A stretch of DNA of 64,000 bases from Bacteroidales bacterium UBA3653 (lineage in GTDB: Bacteria > Bacteroidota > Bacteroidia > Bacteroidales > Paludibacteraceae), in assembly GCA_002373505.1 (NCBI GenBank), contig DFKE01000017.1, forward strand, positions 479,928 to 543,927, in the 5' to 3' direction. How positions within the stretch are numbered: position 1 is the stretch's first letter; every line of letters begins with the position of its first letter. Of the stretch, positions 44,261 through 52,830 are shown in pieces. The notes under the pieces are model-generated. The model made no database searches. It was given only the letters and a program-made list of their open reading frames with translations, and was not told the DNA's origin. The position numbers and the translations under genes were made by a program.

Positions 44261-44289
44261 GTTGCTATTCGAAATTTTCTATCAATAAT

Positions 44290-45279
44290 ATGAATAAAGA
44301 AAAAGAAGGAAGTCTGCTATTGGGTCTGGTGGCTCTTTTAGCAGTAGTGATTGTAGTGGCATTAGTGGGTGTTTTTGCCTTACAACCGGAGGAGACTCTC
44401 ATTCAAGGAGAGTCAGAGGCGACAGAATACCGTGTGTCCGGCAAAGTCCCGGGACGAATAGAGATGTTTCTTTATGAAGAAGGAGACCAAGTTCACAAAG
44501 GCGACACACTGGTAATCATTTATTCGCCGGAGGTGGAAGCCAAGAAAGAGCAGGCTCTGGCCGCCCGTGACATGGCAGAAGCCGTAAACCAGAAAGCGAA
44601 AAACGGAGCCCAACGCGAACAGATAACCGGAGCGTATGAGTTATACCAGAAAGCCAAAGCCGGCGAAGAAATCTACCGCAAGAGTTATGAGCGTGTGCAA
44701 CGATTGTACGACAAGGGAGTAGTCTCCGCCCAGAAGCGCGACGAAGTGGAAGCGCAATACAAAGCCGCAACCGCTACCGTGCGTGCAGCCAGAAGCCAAT
44801 ACGACATGGCTCTCTCCGGGGCGCGCGTAGAAGACAAAGCAGCCGCTGAAGCCCAGGTAGCCAGAGTAGATGCCATATTGAAAGAAGTGGCAGCCGCGGA
44901 AGCGGAACGCTATCTGCTCTCTCCATGCGACGGCGAGGTGAGCGAGTTATTCCCCAAAGTAGGCGAACTGGTGGGGCAAGGAAGTCCGGTTATGGCGATC
45001 GTCGATCTGAACGATGTATGGTTCACTTTCTCCGTACGCGAAGATATGCTCTCCCGTTTTGCTGTAGGCAGCGCGATTGAAGTCCGGATTCCCGCTCTGG
45101 GCGAGACCCGCTATCCGCTGACCGTGACACATATCAAAGCGATGGGAACCTATGCCACCTGGCGCAGCACGAAACAAAACGGCGGCTATGATGTCCGCAC
45201 CTTCGATGTCAAATGCCGCCCGCTGGCGCAGATTCCTAATCTGCGACCGGGAATGACGGCATTGGTGGTTGAAAATTGA
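44290..45279 (+). CDS. HlyD-family membrane fusion protein (efflux periplasmic adaptor)
   Basis: 329 residues from ATG 44290: one N-terminal membrane anchor (residues about 9-30), a beta-barrel/lipoyl half-motif (SGKVPGRIEMFLYEEGDQVHKGDTLV), a long alpha-hairpin (about 85-195) and the second lipoyl half (SPCDGEVSELFPKVGELVGQGSPVMAIVDL). It connects the inner-membrane permeases to the TolC protein. The TGA stop and the TTG start of the next gene both lie in a four-unit heptamer array. Confidence 0.92.
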   Translation: MNKEKEGSLLLGLVALLAVVIVVALVGVFALQPEETLIQGESEATEYRVSGKVPGRIEMFLYEEGDQVHKGDTLVIIYSPEVEAKKEQALAARDMAEAVNQKAKNGAQREQITGAYELYQKAKAGEEIYRKSYERVQRLYDKGVVSAQKRDEVEAQYKAATATVRAARSQYDMALSGARVEDKAAAEAQVARVDAILKEVAAAEAERYLLSPCDGEVSELFPKVGELVGQGSPVMAIVDLNDVWFTFSVREDMLSRFAVGSAIEVRIPALGETRYPLTVTHIKAMGTYATWRSTKQNGGYDVRTFDVKCRPLAQIPNLRPGMTALVVEN

Positions 45280-45295
45280 CGGTTGAGAGTTGAAA
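45268..45295. repeat. Heptamer array carrying both a stop and a start codon
   Basis: GTTGAAA, ATTGACG, GTTGAGA, GTTGAAA: four exact registers. The second unit contains the TGA stop of the HlyD gene (45277-45279); the last contains the TTG start (45290) of the ABC-2 permease. Confidence 0.85.
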
Positions 45296-46465
45296 GAGAT
45301 TTTCAGAAACATATGGCATGTAATGCGACGGGAGGTACACCAGATGTTTGCCCGTCCGCTTTATATGTTTGCATCAGTGGGTGTAATGCTGCTCTCTACA
45401 TTCTTTTTCCTCACGTTGATGCGGAGAGGCTCTGCAGAGAAAATGCCTATTGCCTTTGTCGATCTGGACCAGACCTCCATCTCCAGACGGTTATGCCACG
45501 AGATGCAGGCCACTCCTTCAGTAGATATCTGCCTCATCACTTCTTCCTACCCGGAAGCCCGCGAGGCAATGCAACAGGGACACGTGTATGGCATCTTTGT
45601 TATTCCGGACGGTTTCTACGACGATTTGGTTGCTTTCAAACGTCCCAAGATGGATTTCTACGTCACAAACGCTTATACCGTAGGTGGCAACACCGCCTAT
45701 AAACAGATGCTCACAATGGTCAACCTCACCTCCGGCGCATTCCAACGCGAAGTACTGCGCAAGAAAGGTCTTCCGGATGACGTGATTATGCATCGTATCC
45801 AACCGCTGACAATCGAAGGACATATGATTGCCAACCCATGGGGGAACTACTCTGTGTATCTCGTAAGCACAATTTTACCGGGTATATTAGGATTGATCTG
45901 CATAATGCTGACTATCTTCGCCATCGGGTACGAATTGAAGATGCGCACTTCCCGCGAGTGGCTTCGCACTGCCGGCGGCAACTATACCGTAGCCATGATA
46001 GGCAAACTGATACCCTATACTATTATTTATCTGGTACTGGGAATAGGGTGTCATTTGATACTCTACCGTTTTGCGGGATTTCCGGTTTACGGCAGTCATG
46101 CACGGTTGCTTTTCGGACTGCTGCTGTTTATCATGGCCATGGAGGCGATGGGTATCTTCCTGATAGGATGTCTGCCCACGTTACGCGATGCTATCTCCAT
46201 CGGAGCACTGTATTCCATGCTGGGGTTTTCCTTGTCCGGTTTCACCTATCCGGTGATGAACATGCTGCCCCCTGTACAGGCGCTCAGTTATCTGGAGCCT
46301 TTGAGGCATTATTACCTGATTTACGTCAATGAAGCGCTGATGTGCGCGCCCACTATCAACAGCCTGGCTCCTGCCCTCTCGCTATGCGCTTTCATGCTTC
46401 TTTCGCTAGCCATAGCGCCAAGACTGCACAAGGCATTGATTTACCAAAATTATCCGCTGAAATAA
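45290..46465 (+). CDS. ABC-2 type transporter permease 1
   Basis: 391 residues. N-terminal MKEIFRNIWHVMRREVHQMFARPLYMF with a membrane segment, a large extracytoplasmic domain (about 45-165: PIAFVDLDQTSISRRL), then five more membrane segments and the ABC-2 signature region (YSMLGFSLSGFTYPVMNMLPPVQALSYL). The TTG at 45290 is favoured as start because the sequence from there matches the usual permease N-terminus; ATG 45323 would remove eleven residues. No ATPase gene is present in the operon, so the energising subunit must be elsewhere. Ends in a 1-bp TAATG overlap with permease 2. Confidence 0.88.
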   Translation: MKEIFRNIWHVMRREVHQMFARPLYMFASVGVMLLSTFFFLTLMRRGSAEKMPIAFVDLDQTSISRRLCHEMQATPSVDICLITSSYPEAREAMQQGHVYGIFVIPDGFYDDLVAFKRPKMDFYVTNAYTVGGNTAYKQMLTMVNLTSGAFQREVLRKKGLPDDVIMHRIQPLTIEGHMIANPWGNYSVYLVSTILPGILGLICIMLTIFAIGYELKMRTSREWLRTAGGNYTVAMIGKLIPYTIIYLVLGIGCHLILYRFAGFPVYGSHARLLFGLLLFIMAMEAMGIFLIGCLPTLRDAISIGALYSMLGFSLSGFTYPVMNMLPPVQALSYLEPLRHYYLIYVNEALMCAPTINSLAPALSLCAFMLLSLAIAPRLHKALIYQNYPLK

Positions 46466-47694
46466 TGCTACACTTTCTAAACCATATATGGCTTCAATTA
46501 AAAGAGACCGGATGGGTTTTCACCATTGAGTTGAAACGTATCTTCCGGGATCCGGGAGTAATGGTGATATTCATTTTAGCCACATTGGCCTATCCGTTTC
46601 TATACAAGGCTATCTACTGGCGTGAACAGATCACCGATATCCCCGTAGCCGTAGTAGATCTGAGCCGATCACAGGAGAGTCGCGAGTTTCTCCATCGCTG
46701 GAATGCAGCGCCGGATATCAAGTTAGCCTATACCTGCGCCTCAATGGGGGAAGCAGAACAATTGCTGCGAGACCAGAAAGTTCACGGAATCATTTATTTC
46801 CCGCATGACTATGCAGCGCAGTTGGCAGACCCGCTCGGTCAGGCACATATCTCACTGTATTGCGACATGAGTTCCTTCCTCTATATGAAGGGAATCTATC
46901 TCAGTTGCAATCAAGTAATGCTGGAATCCATGCGCAACATCCAGATTGACCGCTATGAGCAAATGGGCATGGACAAGGAGTTTGCCTGGGCATTGGTGCA
47001 AGACGCCCCCTACTCGGAGACCGCGCTTTTCACCCCTACCGGAGGCTATGGCTCCTTCCTTATTCCTGCCGTATTGGTATTGATTCTCCATCAGACGCTA
47101 CTATTCGGCATCTGTATGCTTGGCGGAACCGCGCGCGAGGAGAACAAGCAACTATTCCGTATCCCCGGCAGGCGGCGCGGATGGTCGGCTCTACGTATCG
47201 TATTAGGCAGGGCTGCCGCATATTTTGTAATCTATTACGCTTTGGCGGCTATCTTGATGATAGCACTTCCCCGGCTCTTCGATCTGCCTCATATAGGCGC
47301 AGTAGGAGACTTGCTACGGTTTATAGTACCCTATCTGCTGGCTACTATTTTCTTTTCCATGTGCGTCAGTGTATTTATCCGGAACCGTGAATCGGGTTTG
47401 GTATTGCTGATTTCAAGTTCATTGATTTTCCTTTTCATGGCCGGCATATCATGGCCTAAAGAGATGATTCCCGAAGCATGGAGATATCTCTCATATGCCA
47501 TTCCTTACACTGCCGGAGCAAACGGATTCATACATATCTCCTCCATGGGTGCTTCCCTATGGACAACCCGCATGGAATATGATACTCTCTGGATACTAAC
47601 CGGTGTATATTTTATACTAGCATGCGGTCTATTGTTTATCACAGGATGGCTCCATGAACGCACAGAACACCAACAATCACTTGCCCATAACTGA
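46465..47694 (+). CDS. ABC-2 type transporter permease 2
   Basis: 409 residues from ATG 46465 (TAATG junction). Same architecture as permease 1: N-terminal IELKRIFRDPGVMVIFILATLAYPFLYK anchor, an external domain beginning IPVAVVDLSRSQESREF, five C-terminal membrane segments including SGLVLLISSSLIFLFMAG and SWPKEMIPEAWRYLSYAIP. With TolC, HlyD and permease 1 it forms an exporter of YhhJ/YbhRS type; the substrate is unknown. Confidence 0.88.
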   Translation: MLHFLNHIWLQLKETGWVFTIELKRIFRDPGVMVIFILATLAYPFLYKAIYWREQITDIPVAVVDLSRSQESREFLHRWNAAPDIKLAYTCASMGEAEQLLRDQKVHGIIYFPHDYAAQLADPLGQAHISLYCDMSSFLYMKGIYLSCNQVMLESMRNIQIDRYEQMGMDKEFAWALVQDAPYSETALFTPTGGYGSFLIPAVLVLILHQTLLFGICMLGGTAREENKQLFRIPGRRRGWSALRIVLGRAAAYFVIYYALAAILMIALPRLFDLPHIGAVGDLLRFIVPYLLATIFFSMCVSVFIRNRESGLVLLISSSLIFLFMAGISWPKEMIPEAWRYLSYAIPYTAGANGFIHISSMGASLWTTRMEYDTLWILTGVYFILACGLLFITGWLHERTEHQQSLAHN

Positions 47695-47695
47695 T

Positions 47696-48478
47696 ATGAA
47701 ACAACATTTTGCATTGGTCACCGGCGCATCGTCGGGAATCGGACTTGAGTTTGCGCGCCAACTGGCGTCGCGCGGATACAACCTGCTGATAGTCAGCAAT
47801 GAAGAAGCTATCCGCGACCGCGCGGAGGAACTGCGCGAGGCATTCAGCCCTCAGCTTTCAGTTATTCCTCTTGTGATGGATCTGAGTCTCCAGTCATCTG
47901 CACGCGAACTATATGAATATACGCGCACGCAGGAGATAGAGGTGGAAGTGCTGGTTAACAACGCCGGCGTATATCACGACCGGGACATACTGGACGACAG
48001 CGAGGCATTCACCTCCCTTATTCTCAACCTGCATATGTACACACCTGCTATGCTGTGTTACCTCTTCGGCCAGGATATGCGTGCCCGCAAGCACGGATAT
48101 ATCCTCAATGTATGCTCGGTAACCAGCAAGATCGTTGCACAGCGTCTCGGTACCTACGCATCCACCAAATCATTTCTAGCGGCATTCACCCGTTCGCTGC
48201 ATATTGAGTTAAAACCTTATGGCGTGTACGTAACTAATGTCAGTCCCGGCGCGGTAGATACCGGATTATTCAACATCAGACCGTGGATGACAAAAGCGGG
48301 CAAATGTCTGGGCATCATCGTCTCGCCGGAGACATTGGCTCGCAGAGGTCTCCGCGCGCTCTTCCACGGGCGGAGCAAAGTGACCATTCCTGCTGTATTC
48401 TGGCATATACTGACATTTATCATTCTCCTGATCCCTACATGGCTTTTACGCCTGATCAGGAGGCTTGGCTGGTTCTGA
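47696..48478 (+). CDS. Short-chain dehydrogenase/reductase
   Basis: 260 residues from ATG 47696; an ATG at 47654 would add 14 residues overlapping the permease. NAD(P) motif VTGASSGIG, NNAG motif (VLVNNAGVYHDRD), catalytic serine in NVCSVTSK and YASTK (Tyr/Lys), and SPGAVDTGLF after the active site. A hydrophobic C-terminal segment (FWHILTFIILLIPTWLLRLI) suggests membrane association, as in SDRs of lipid or sterol metabolism. It directly follows the efflux operon (1-bp gap) and overlaps the start of the polymerase gene by 1 bp. Confidence 0.9.
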   Translation: MKQHFALVTGASSGIGLEFARQLASRGYNLLIVSNEEAIRDRAEELREAFSPQLSVIPLVMDLSLQSSARELYEYTRTQEIEVEVLVNNAGVYHDRDILDDSEAFTSLILNLHMYTPAMLCYLFGQDMRARKHGYILNVCSVTSKIVAQRLGTYASTKSFLAAFTRSLHIELKPYGVYVTNVSPGAVDTGLFNIRPWMTKAGKCLGIIVSPETLARRGLRALFHGRSKVTIPAVFWHILTFIILLIPTWLLRLIRRLGWF

Positions 48479-49746
48479 TGTACGTTCATCTGGATTGCAA
48501 TAATTTCTTCGTCAGTTGCGAGCTGGTGTCACGACCGGAACTGAAAGGGACTCCCGTTGTAGTAGCAAACAATAACGACAACAACGGAGGGATCATTCTT
48601 GCTCTCAATCAGGAAGCCAAAGCGGCGGGGCTGAAGCGCGGCAATCCGATTTTCCAAGTCAAGGAGTTGATTGACCGCCGCCACGTTACCGTCATTGATG
48701 TGCATCACAACCTCTATCACGAGATTTCCCACCACATAATGGACGTAGTCAAACAGACCGAGATGGTCCTGAATTTCGTGCAATACAGTGTAGATGAGTT
48801 TTTCGGCGAGATGCCGGATGATGACCCTGTACGCCTCCGCCATTACCTGCAGCAACTAAAAGACCTGATCCTGCAAGAGACGGCTATCCCTGTTTCATGC
48901 GGAGCCGGCGAGACATACACGCTCGCTAAGACCGCTACGCATTTTGCCAAACGCTATGCCGGGTACAGAGGGATATGCGTAATGACCCCTGACAAGCGCG
49001 AAAAAGCACTCTCCATTCTGCCGATAGAACAGGTTTGGGGAATAGGCCGAAGACGCGTCAAGGACATTCAGCAGAAAGGTATTCATACCGCCTTGGATTT
49101 TGCCCGCAGAGAAGAAGTATGGGTACATCGCTTGTATGGCGTTACAGCTGCGCGTACATGGAAAGAACTGAATGGCCAGCCTGCGCTCACGCTCGCCAGC
49201 CATGAAAAGCAGAAATCTATCATGTACAGCCGCACGTTCGCCCACATGACGGCCAGTCGCGAGGTTCTGAAACGCGAGTTGAGCAATTATGCTACTGCAG
49301 CCGCCCGGAGGCTCAGAAATCAGAAAGCCATATGCCATACCGTAAGTGTCTTTTTGGCAACAAATCGGCATAGGGACGACCTGCCGCAATATTCCAATGA
49401 CGCCACTCTGCGGTTGCAGACTGCTACGGACGACTCCGCCCAGCTCATCAATGCCGTAGAACACTTGCTGGACCGCCTCTATCGTGAAGGCTACTATTAC
49501 AAGCAGGCAGGCGTCATTCTGGGGCAACTGCAACACTCCGCAGGCATACAGTTGGACATGTTTGTCTCCAACCAGGCAGAAGATGCTTCCCGCCAGAAAC
49601 GGCTCATGCATGCTATAGACCAGATCAACAACAAATTCGGCACCAACCAGATCCATTATGCTATCCAGGGTCATGACGCGCAGGACGAACAGATGGCTGG
49701 ATTCATGCGCCCGCACAGAATAGAAGACGATGATACCGACGATTGA
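48478..49746 (+). CDS. Y-family DNA polymerase, UmuC-like
   Basis: 422 residues from the ATG at 48478 (TGATG junction with the SDR). Palm motifs: YVHLDCNNFFVSCELV (first catalytic aspartate) and VQYSVDEFFGEM, with PVSCGAGETYTLAKTATHFAK and the helix-hairpin region IEQVWGIGRRRVKDIQQKGI; the C-terminal little-finger domain ends with DQINNKFGTNQIHYAIQG. Length and ends fit UmuC (translesion synthesis) better than DinB. No umuD gene is adjacent, which is unusual. The next gene overlaps its 3' end by 17 bp. Confidence 0.9.
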   Translation: MYVHLDCNNFFVSCELVSRPELKGTPVVVANNNDNNGGIILALNQEAKAAGLKRGNPIFQVKELIDRRHVTVIDVHHNLYHEISHHIMDVVKQTEMVLNFVQYSVDEFFGEMPDDDPVRLRHYLQQLKDLILQETAIPVSCGAGETYTLAKTATHFAKRYAGYRGICVMTPDKREKALSILPIEQVWGIGRRRVKDIQQKGIHTALDFARREEVWVHRLYGVTAARTWKELNGQPALTLASHEKQKSIMYSRTFAHMTASREVLKRELSNYATAAARRLRNQKAICHTVSVFLATNRHRDDLPQYSNDATLRLQTATDDSAQLINAVEHLLDRLYREGYYYKQAGVILGQLQHSAGIQLDMFVSNQAEDASRQKRLMHAIDQINNKFGTNQIHYAIQGHDAQDEQMAGFMRPHRIEDDDTDD

Positions 49747-50137
49747 GTATATACAGACACGCTTCAACGAATACAACGCCCTGTTCTTTGATGGAGCATT
49801 GCCTCCTATCCCTGTCAAACTGAGCAATGCCAAGACATTCTTAGGCAAACTCTGTTTCAAGCGCAAGCGGAAATGGTTGTTCGGCGATTATTACAATACC
49901 GGTTTTGTGCTACGTATCAACACCCGCGCGGACTTGCCCGAAGAATTGGTAGAAGACACTATCCTACATGAGATGATTCATTATTATATTGCCTTTAACC
50001 AATGGCGCGACACCAGCACTCACGGACAACTCTTCCGCCGCGAGATGAAACGCATCAACGAAAAAGGCGGCAGACATATCTCTATATCTTACCGCCCTAA
50101 TCCGGAACAGTTAGCGCAACTCCGCGCTAAGAATTAA
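49730..50137 (+). CDS. SprT-like zinc metalloprotease domain protein
   Basis: 135 residues with the zinc motif HEMIHYYIAF (HExxH, about residue 84) and a downstream H (STHGQLFRREM), as in SprT/Spartan-type proteins. Spartan degrades DNA-protein crosslinks in eukaryotes; bacterial roles are less clear. It overlaps the UmuC-like gene by 17 bp, so a joint role in DNA damage tolerance is plausible but inferred. Ends 4 bp into the convergent SIMPL gene. Confidence 0.85.
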   Translation: MIPTIEYIQTRFNEYNALFFDGALPPIPVKLSNAKTFLGKLCFKRKRKWLFGDYYNTGFVLRINTRADLPEELVEDTILHEMIHYYIAFNQWRDTSTHGQLFRREMKRINEKGGRHISISYRPNPEQLAQLRAKN

Positions 50138-50823
50138 TCCAGATAATAATCTACGGTGGTGACTACGCGCACGTGTTTGATCCACGGCTGGTATTGGTCG
50201 TTCTCGATGGAGAACTGACCCTGGCTGGCACGGCGGATAGAACCGAGCGAGCACTGCGCATCATCGGCGAACTTCTGCGCTACGGCGCGGGCGTTCTGCG
50301 TAGCCTCCTCAATCATAGCCGGCTTGAGCTCGGGCAGACCGTTGTACTGGTAGTCCAGATCCCACTTGTTGGAAGAAACGATGATGCCTTCCTTGAGCAA
50401 GTCCGCTTCCTTGCCTTGGGAAGCAATAACCAGTTTCACTTTGTCCGTAGATACGATGATGGAAGTGCGGAGGGAATAACGGTACTCCGGACGGTTGTTG
50501 CCGTAGTAGTTCTCCCAGTTGTTGTCCACCGAGATAGGTCCCTGACGAAGGTCACTCTCTTCAAATCCCAGTGCGAGCAAGTGTTTCTTCACTTTCTCCG
50601 ATACATTGCCGATTTGCTGATAGAGCGACGGCAGATCATTACCGTTCCATCCGAAAGAGAGCGGCCATACTACGTAATCCGCCTCCACCTCACGGGTACT
50701 CAGTCCTTTTACGGTTACTGCGCGGTCTTTGTCAGCGAACTTGCTGATACCGCAATAGACGAACAAGCCTGCGAGGCTCAGTCCGAGCGCAATCAATGCG
50801 CCTGCTAATACGTTATTTTTCAT
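50134..50823 (-). CDS. SIMPL domain protein (DUF541)
   Basis: 229 residues. An N-terminal anchor (ALIALGLSLAGLFVYCGISKF) is followed by a SIMPL domain: AVTVKGLSTREVEADYVVW, then SEKVKKHLLALGFEESDLRQGPISVDNNW and a C-terminal block NARAVAQKFADDAQCSLGSIRRASQGQFSI. Envelope-associated protein of unknown biochemical role; E. coli relatives are linked to oxidative stress. Follows the Na/Pi transporter gene after 25 bp. Confidence 0.88.
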   Translation of the reverse strand: MKNNVLAGALIALGLSLAGLFVYCGISKFADKDRAVTVKGLSTREVEADYVVWPLSFGWNGNDLPSLYQQIGNVSEKVKKHLLALGFEESDLRQGPISVDNNWENYYGNNRPEYRYSLRTSIIVSTDKVKLVIASQGKEADLLKEGIIVSSNKWDLDYQYNGLPELKPAMIEEATQNARAVAQKFADDAQCSLGSIRRASQGQFSIENDQYQPWIKHVRVVTTVDYYLD

Positions 50824-50848
50824 TTTTTGGTTGTTTTGAGTTAGTTAA

Positions 50849-52555
50849 TTATTTGTCGTGCTTGTGCTCGTAAATGGCTTCGTCCACATTGATGATGTAG
50901 TCGCCCATCTTCTCGAGTTCAAGGATGATATCCATATAATTGACACCGGTGGTGTAGTCGTACTCGTGTTCGGTGATGGATTGCATGTTTTGGTTCTTGA
51001 GTTCATCGCGGAAGTTATTGATTTCGTTCTCCATGTTGGTCATCTCGAAGAACTCGTCCTGGGTGATATTCGCTTTTTCGAGTGCTTCCACCATCTTTGC
51101 CTGCGCACCGGTGAGGAGATAAATCATCTGCTCGACGTTCTTCTCCTGCTCTTCGGTAAAAGTAATATTGCCGTCGTGTTTGTGGCGGATATAACGCGAG
51201 AGGTTGTAGTTGGCGTCGCCCACGGACTCCAGTTCACTGACGATACGGAGCATCTTGTGCACCTCGTGCTTGGACTGGTCGGACAGACGGCCGTCGGCTA
51301 CCTGGTTGAGGTATTGCGCAATCTCGTATTCCATTCGGTCGCAGATTCCTTCGTATTTCTCGATACGCGAGAAGATCTTGGTGAACTGCGTATTGTCCTT
51401 CTCATAGAAGAGCTCATGCACCATTCCTATCATCCGTTGCGCACGGATGGCAAAGACGTGTACTTCTTTCCATGCCTGGAGGATAGAGAGCTCTGAAGTG
51501 GACATCAGACCGCCGGAGATAAACTTGAGCTGGCTGTCCGTATCTTTCTGTTCCGGTTTGGAGGGGATGATAGTGCTCACTACGCGCTCCAACACAGGCA
51601 CGAACCAGATAAGAATCATCGTGTTCGTTACGTTGAACGCCGTGTGGAAGGTAGCCAGAACGGCATTCAGTTTGTCCGGCGACACGTCGGACGGCACACC
51701 CGGCGTGAAATCCACGCCCCACAACTCACACACACCGCCTACAAACCAGCGGAAGACGCACAGCACCCACATAACGCCGAAGAGGTTGAACACCAAGTGC
51801 GCAAGAGCCGCACGGCGTGCCTGCACCGAGGCGGAGAGCGCCACCACATTGGAGGTGATGGTCGTACCGATATTCTCACCCAGCACCAGCGCGATACCCA
51901 TATCTACAGGCAGCACATGGGTTGAGCAAAGCGTCATCGTGATTGCCATGATAGCCGCCGAACTCTGCACGGCAAAAGTCAGTATTCCGCCTACTAACAG
52001 ATAGAGGAAATAGCTTCCGTAACCCCATGACGAAGTAGCAATGAAGAAATTGCGTACCGGCGCCATCTCGTCCAAGTGCATGTCGGTGGCGTTGATCTTC
52101 AGGGTCGTCAGACCAAGCAGCATGAGCGACAGACCAATGAGGAAATCGCCGAGGTTGGCGTTCTTCTTGGTGTAGATAAGCGCAACGGCGAGTACGATAG
52201 TGGCATAAACGACCAAGCGGAGGTCAAACGATCCGCCGCCGAGCACCATGATCCATGCCGTGAACGTCGTACCGATGTTGGCACCCATGATGACCGAGAT
52301 AGCCTGCGCCAGCGAGAGAATACCCGCAGAAACGAAACTGACGGTCATGACCGTTGTAGCCGTGGATGACTGAACCGCCGCGGTGATGAACGCACCGGTG
52401 AGCACGCCCGAGAAACGGTTGGTAGTCATCGTGCCAAGCACGTTGGACAGCTTGCTACCTGCCATCTTCTGCAGGCCTTCACTCATCACCTTCATTCCGT
52501 ACATCAGCATCGCCACGGAACCGATGAGTGTAATAATCTGGAGTAATAAAGTCAT
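50849..52555 (-). CDS. Na+/phosphate cotransporter family protein with PhoU-like domain
   Basis: 568 residues. Membrane half (residues about 1-320) with the duplicated NaPi-II motif: ITAAVQSSSATTVMTVSF and LTFAVQSSAAIMAITM, each preceded by Gly-rich helices (GANIGTTFTAWI, GENIGTTITSNV). C-terminal half (about 340-568) is a PhoU-like helical bundle (MIGMVHELFYEKDN, HEVHKMLRIVSELESVGDANYNLSRYI). Imports phosphate with sodium, or balances cyclic-di-nucleotide or phosphate signalling in some relatives. Own promoter at 52597-52627. Confidence 0.92.
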   Translation of the reverse strand: MTLLLQIITLIGSVAMLMYGMKVMSEGLQKMAGSKLSNVLGTMTTNRFSGVLTGAFITAAVQSSTATTVMTVSFVSAGILSLAQAISVIMGANIGTTFTAWIMVLGGGSFDLRLVVYATIVLAVALIYTKKNANLGDFLIGLSLMLLGLTTLKINATDMHLDEMAPVRNFFIATSSWGYGSYFLYLLVGGILTFAVQSSAAIMAITMTLCSTHVLPVDMGIALVLGENIGTTITSNVVALSASVQARRAALAHLVFNLFGVMWVLCVFRWFVGGVCELWGVDFTPGVPSDVSPDKLNAVLATFHTAFNVTNTMILIWFVPVLERVVSTIIPSKPEQKDTDSQLKFISGGLMSTSELSILQAWKEVHVFAIRAQRMIGMVHELFYEKDNTQFTKIFSRIEKYEGICDRMEYEIAQYLNQVADGRLSDQSKHEVHKMLRIVSELESVGDANYNLSRYIRHKHDGNITFTEEQEKNVEQMIYLLTGAQAKMVEALEKANITQDEFFEMTNMENEINNFRDELKNQNMQSITEHEYDYTTGVNYMDIILELEKMGDYIINVDEAIYEHKHDK

Positions 52556-52596
52556 ATAGATTGTTTGCTATTTTCGCGCATATACGAATTTGGGTG

Positions 52597-52627
52597 CAAA
52601 GTTACTGCTTTTTTTTGATATATGCAA
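52597..52627 (-). promoter_or_regulatory. Promoter of Na/Pi transporter-SIMPL operon
   Basis: Minus strand: TTGCATATATCA (first base 52627) and TAACTTTG (first base 52604), 23 bp apart. Confidence 0.8.
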
Positions 52628-52646
52628 GAGGGGAAGATATTTTCTG

Positions 52647-52811
52647 CGGCAAATTTGATTTGCCGGAAAAGAAGAAAGGGACAGTCTGCTCGGATGAGGA
52701 GCAGGCTGATGTTTAGAGACTCGCGGGGCTAACCGCGAGAGCAGGACCCAAGGGAGGGGCTCGCCGAAACAGCGGCGAGGGCTGAACCGATGTCGGGATT
52801 AAAGCCCGACA
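52647..52811 (-). ncRNA. Cluster of five stem-loops (candidate structured RNA or repeat)
   Basis: Five short stem-loops in 165 bp: TGTCGGG/CCCGACA (52791-52811), CTCGCCG/CGGCGAG (52760-52779), CTCGCGG/CCGCGAG (52720-52739), CTGCTC/GAGCAG (52686-52704) and CGGCAAA/TTTGCCG (52647-52665). All stems are 6-7 bp and perfect, loops 5-7 nt, spaced about 31-40 bp. They follow the stop of the ATP-grasp gene on the same strand. More than a terminator needs; no match to a known RNA is recognised. The call as ncRNA is tentative. Confidence 0.4.
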
Positions 52812-52830
52812 CGATGGACGAAGGGAGAAG

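Noticed and set aside
46342..46464. Upstream extension of ABC-2 permease 2
   Set aside because: Inside the coding end of permease 1; the TAATG junction at 46465 gives the expected N-terminus.
52647..52811. Stem-loop cluster as RNase P RNA, tmRNA or 6S RNA
   Set aside because: None of the conserved core sequences of those RNAs could be recognised on either strand.
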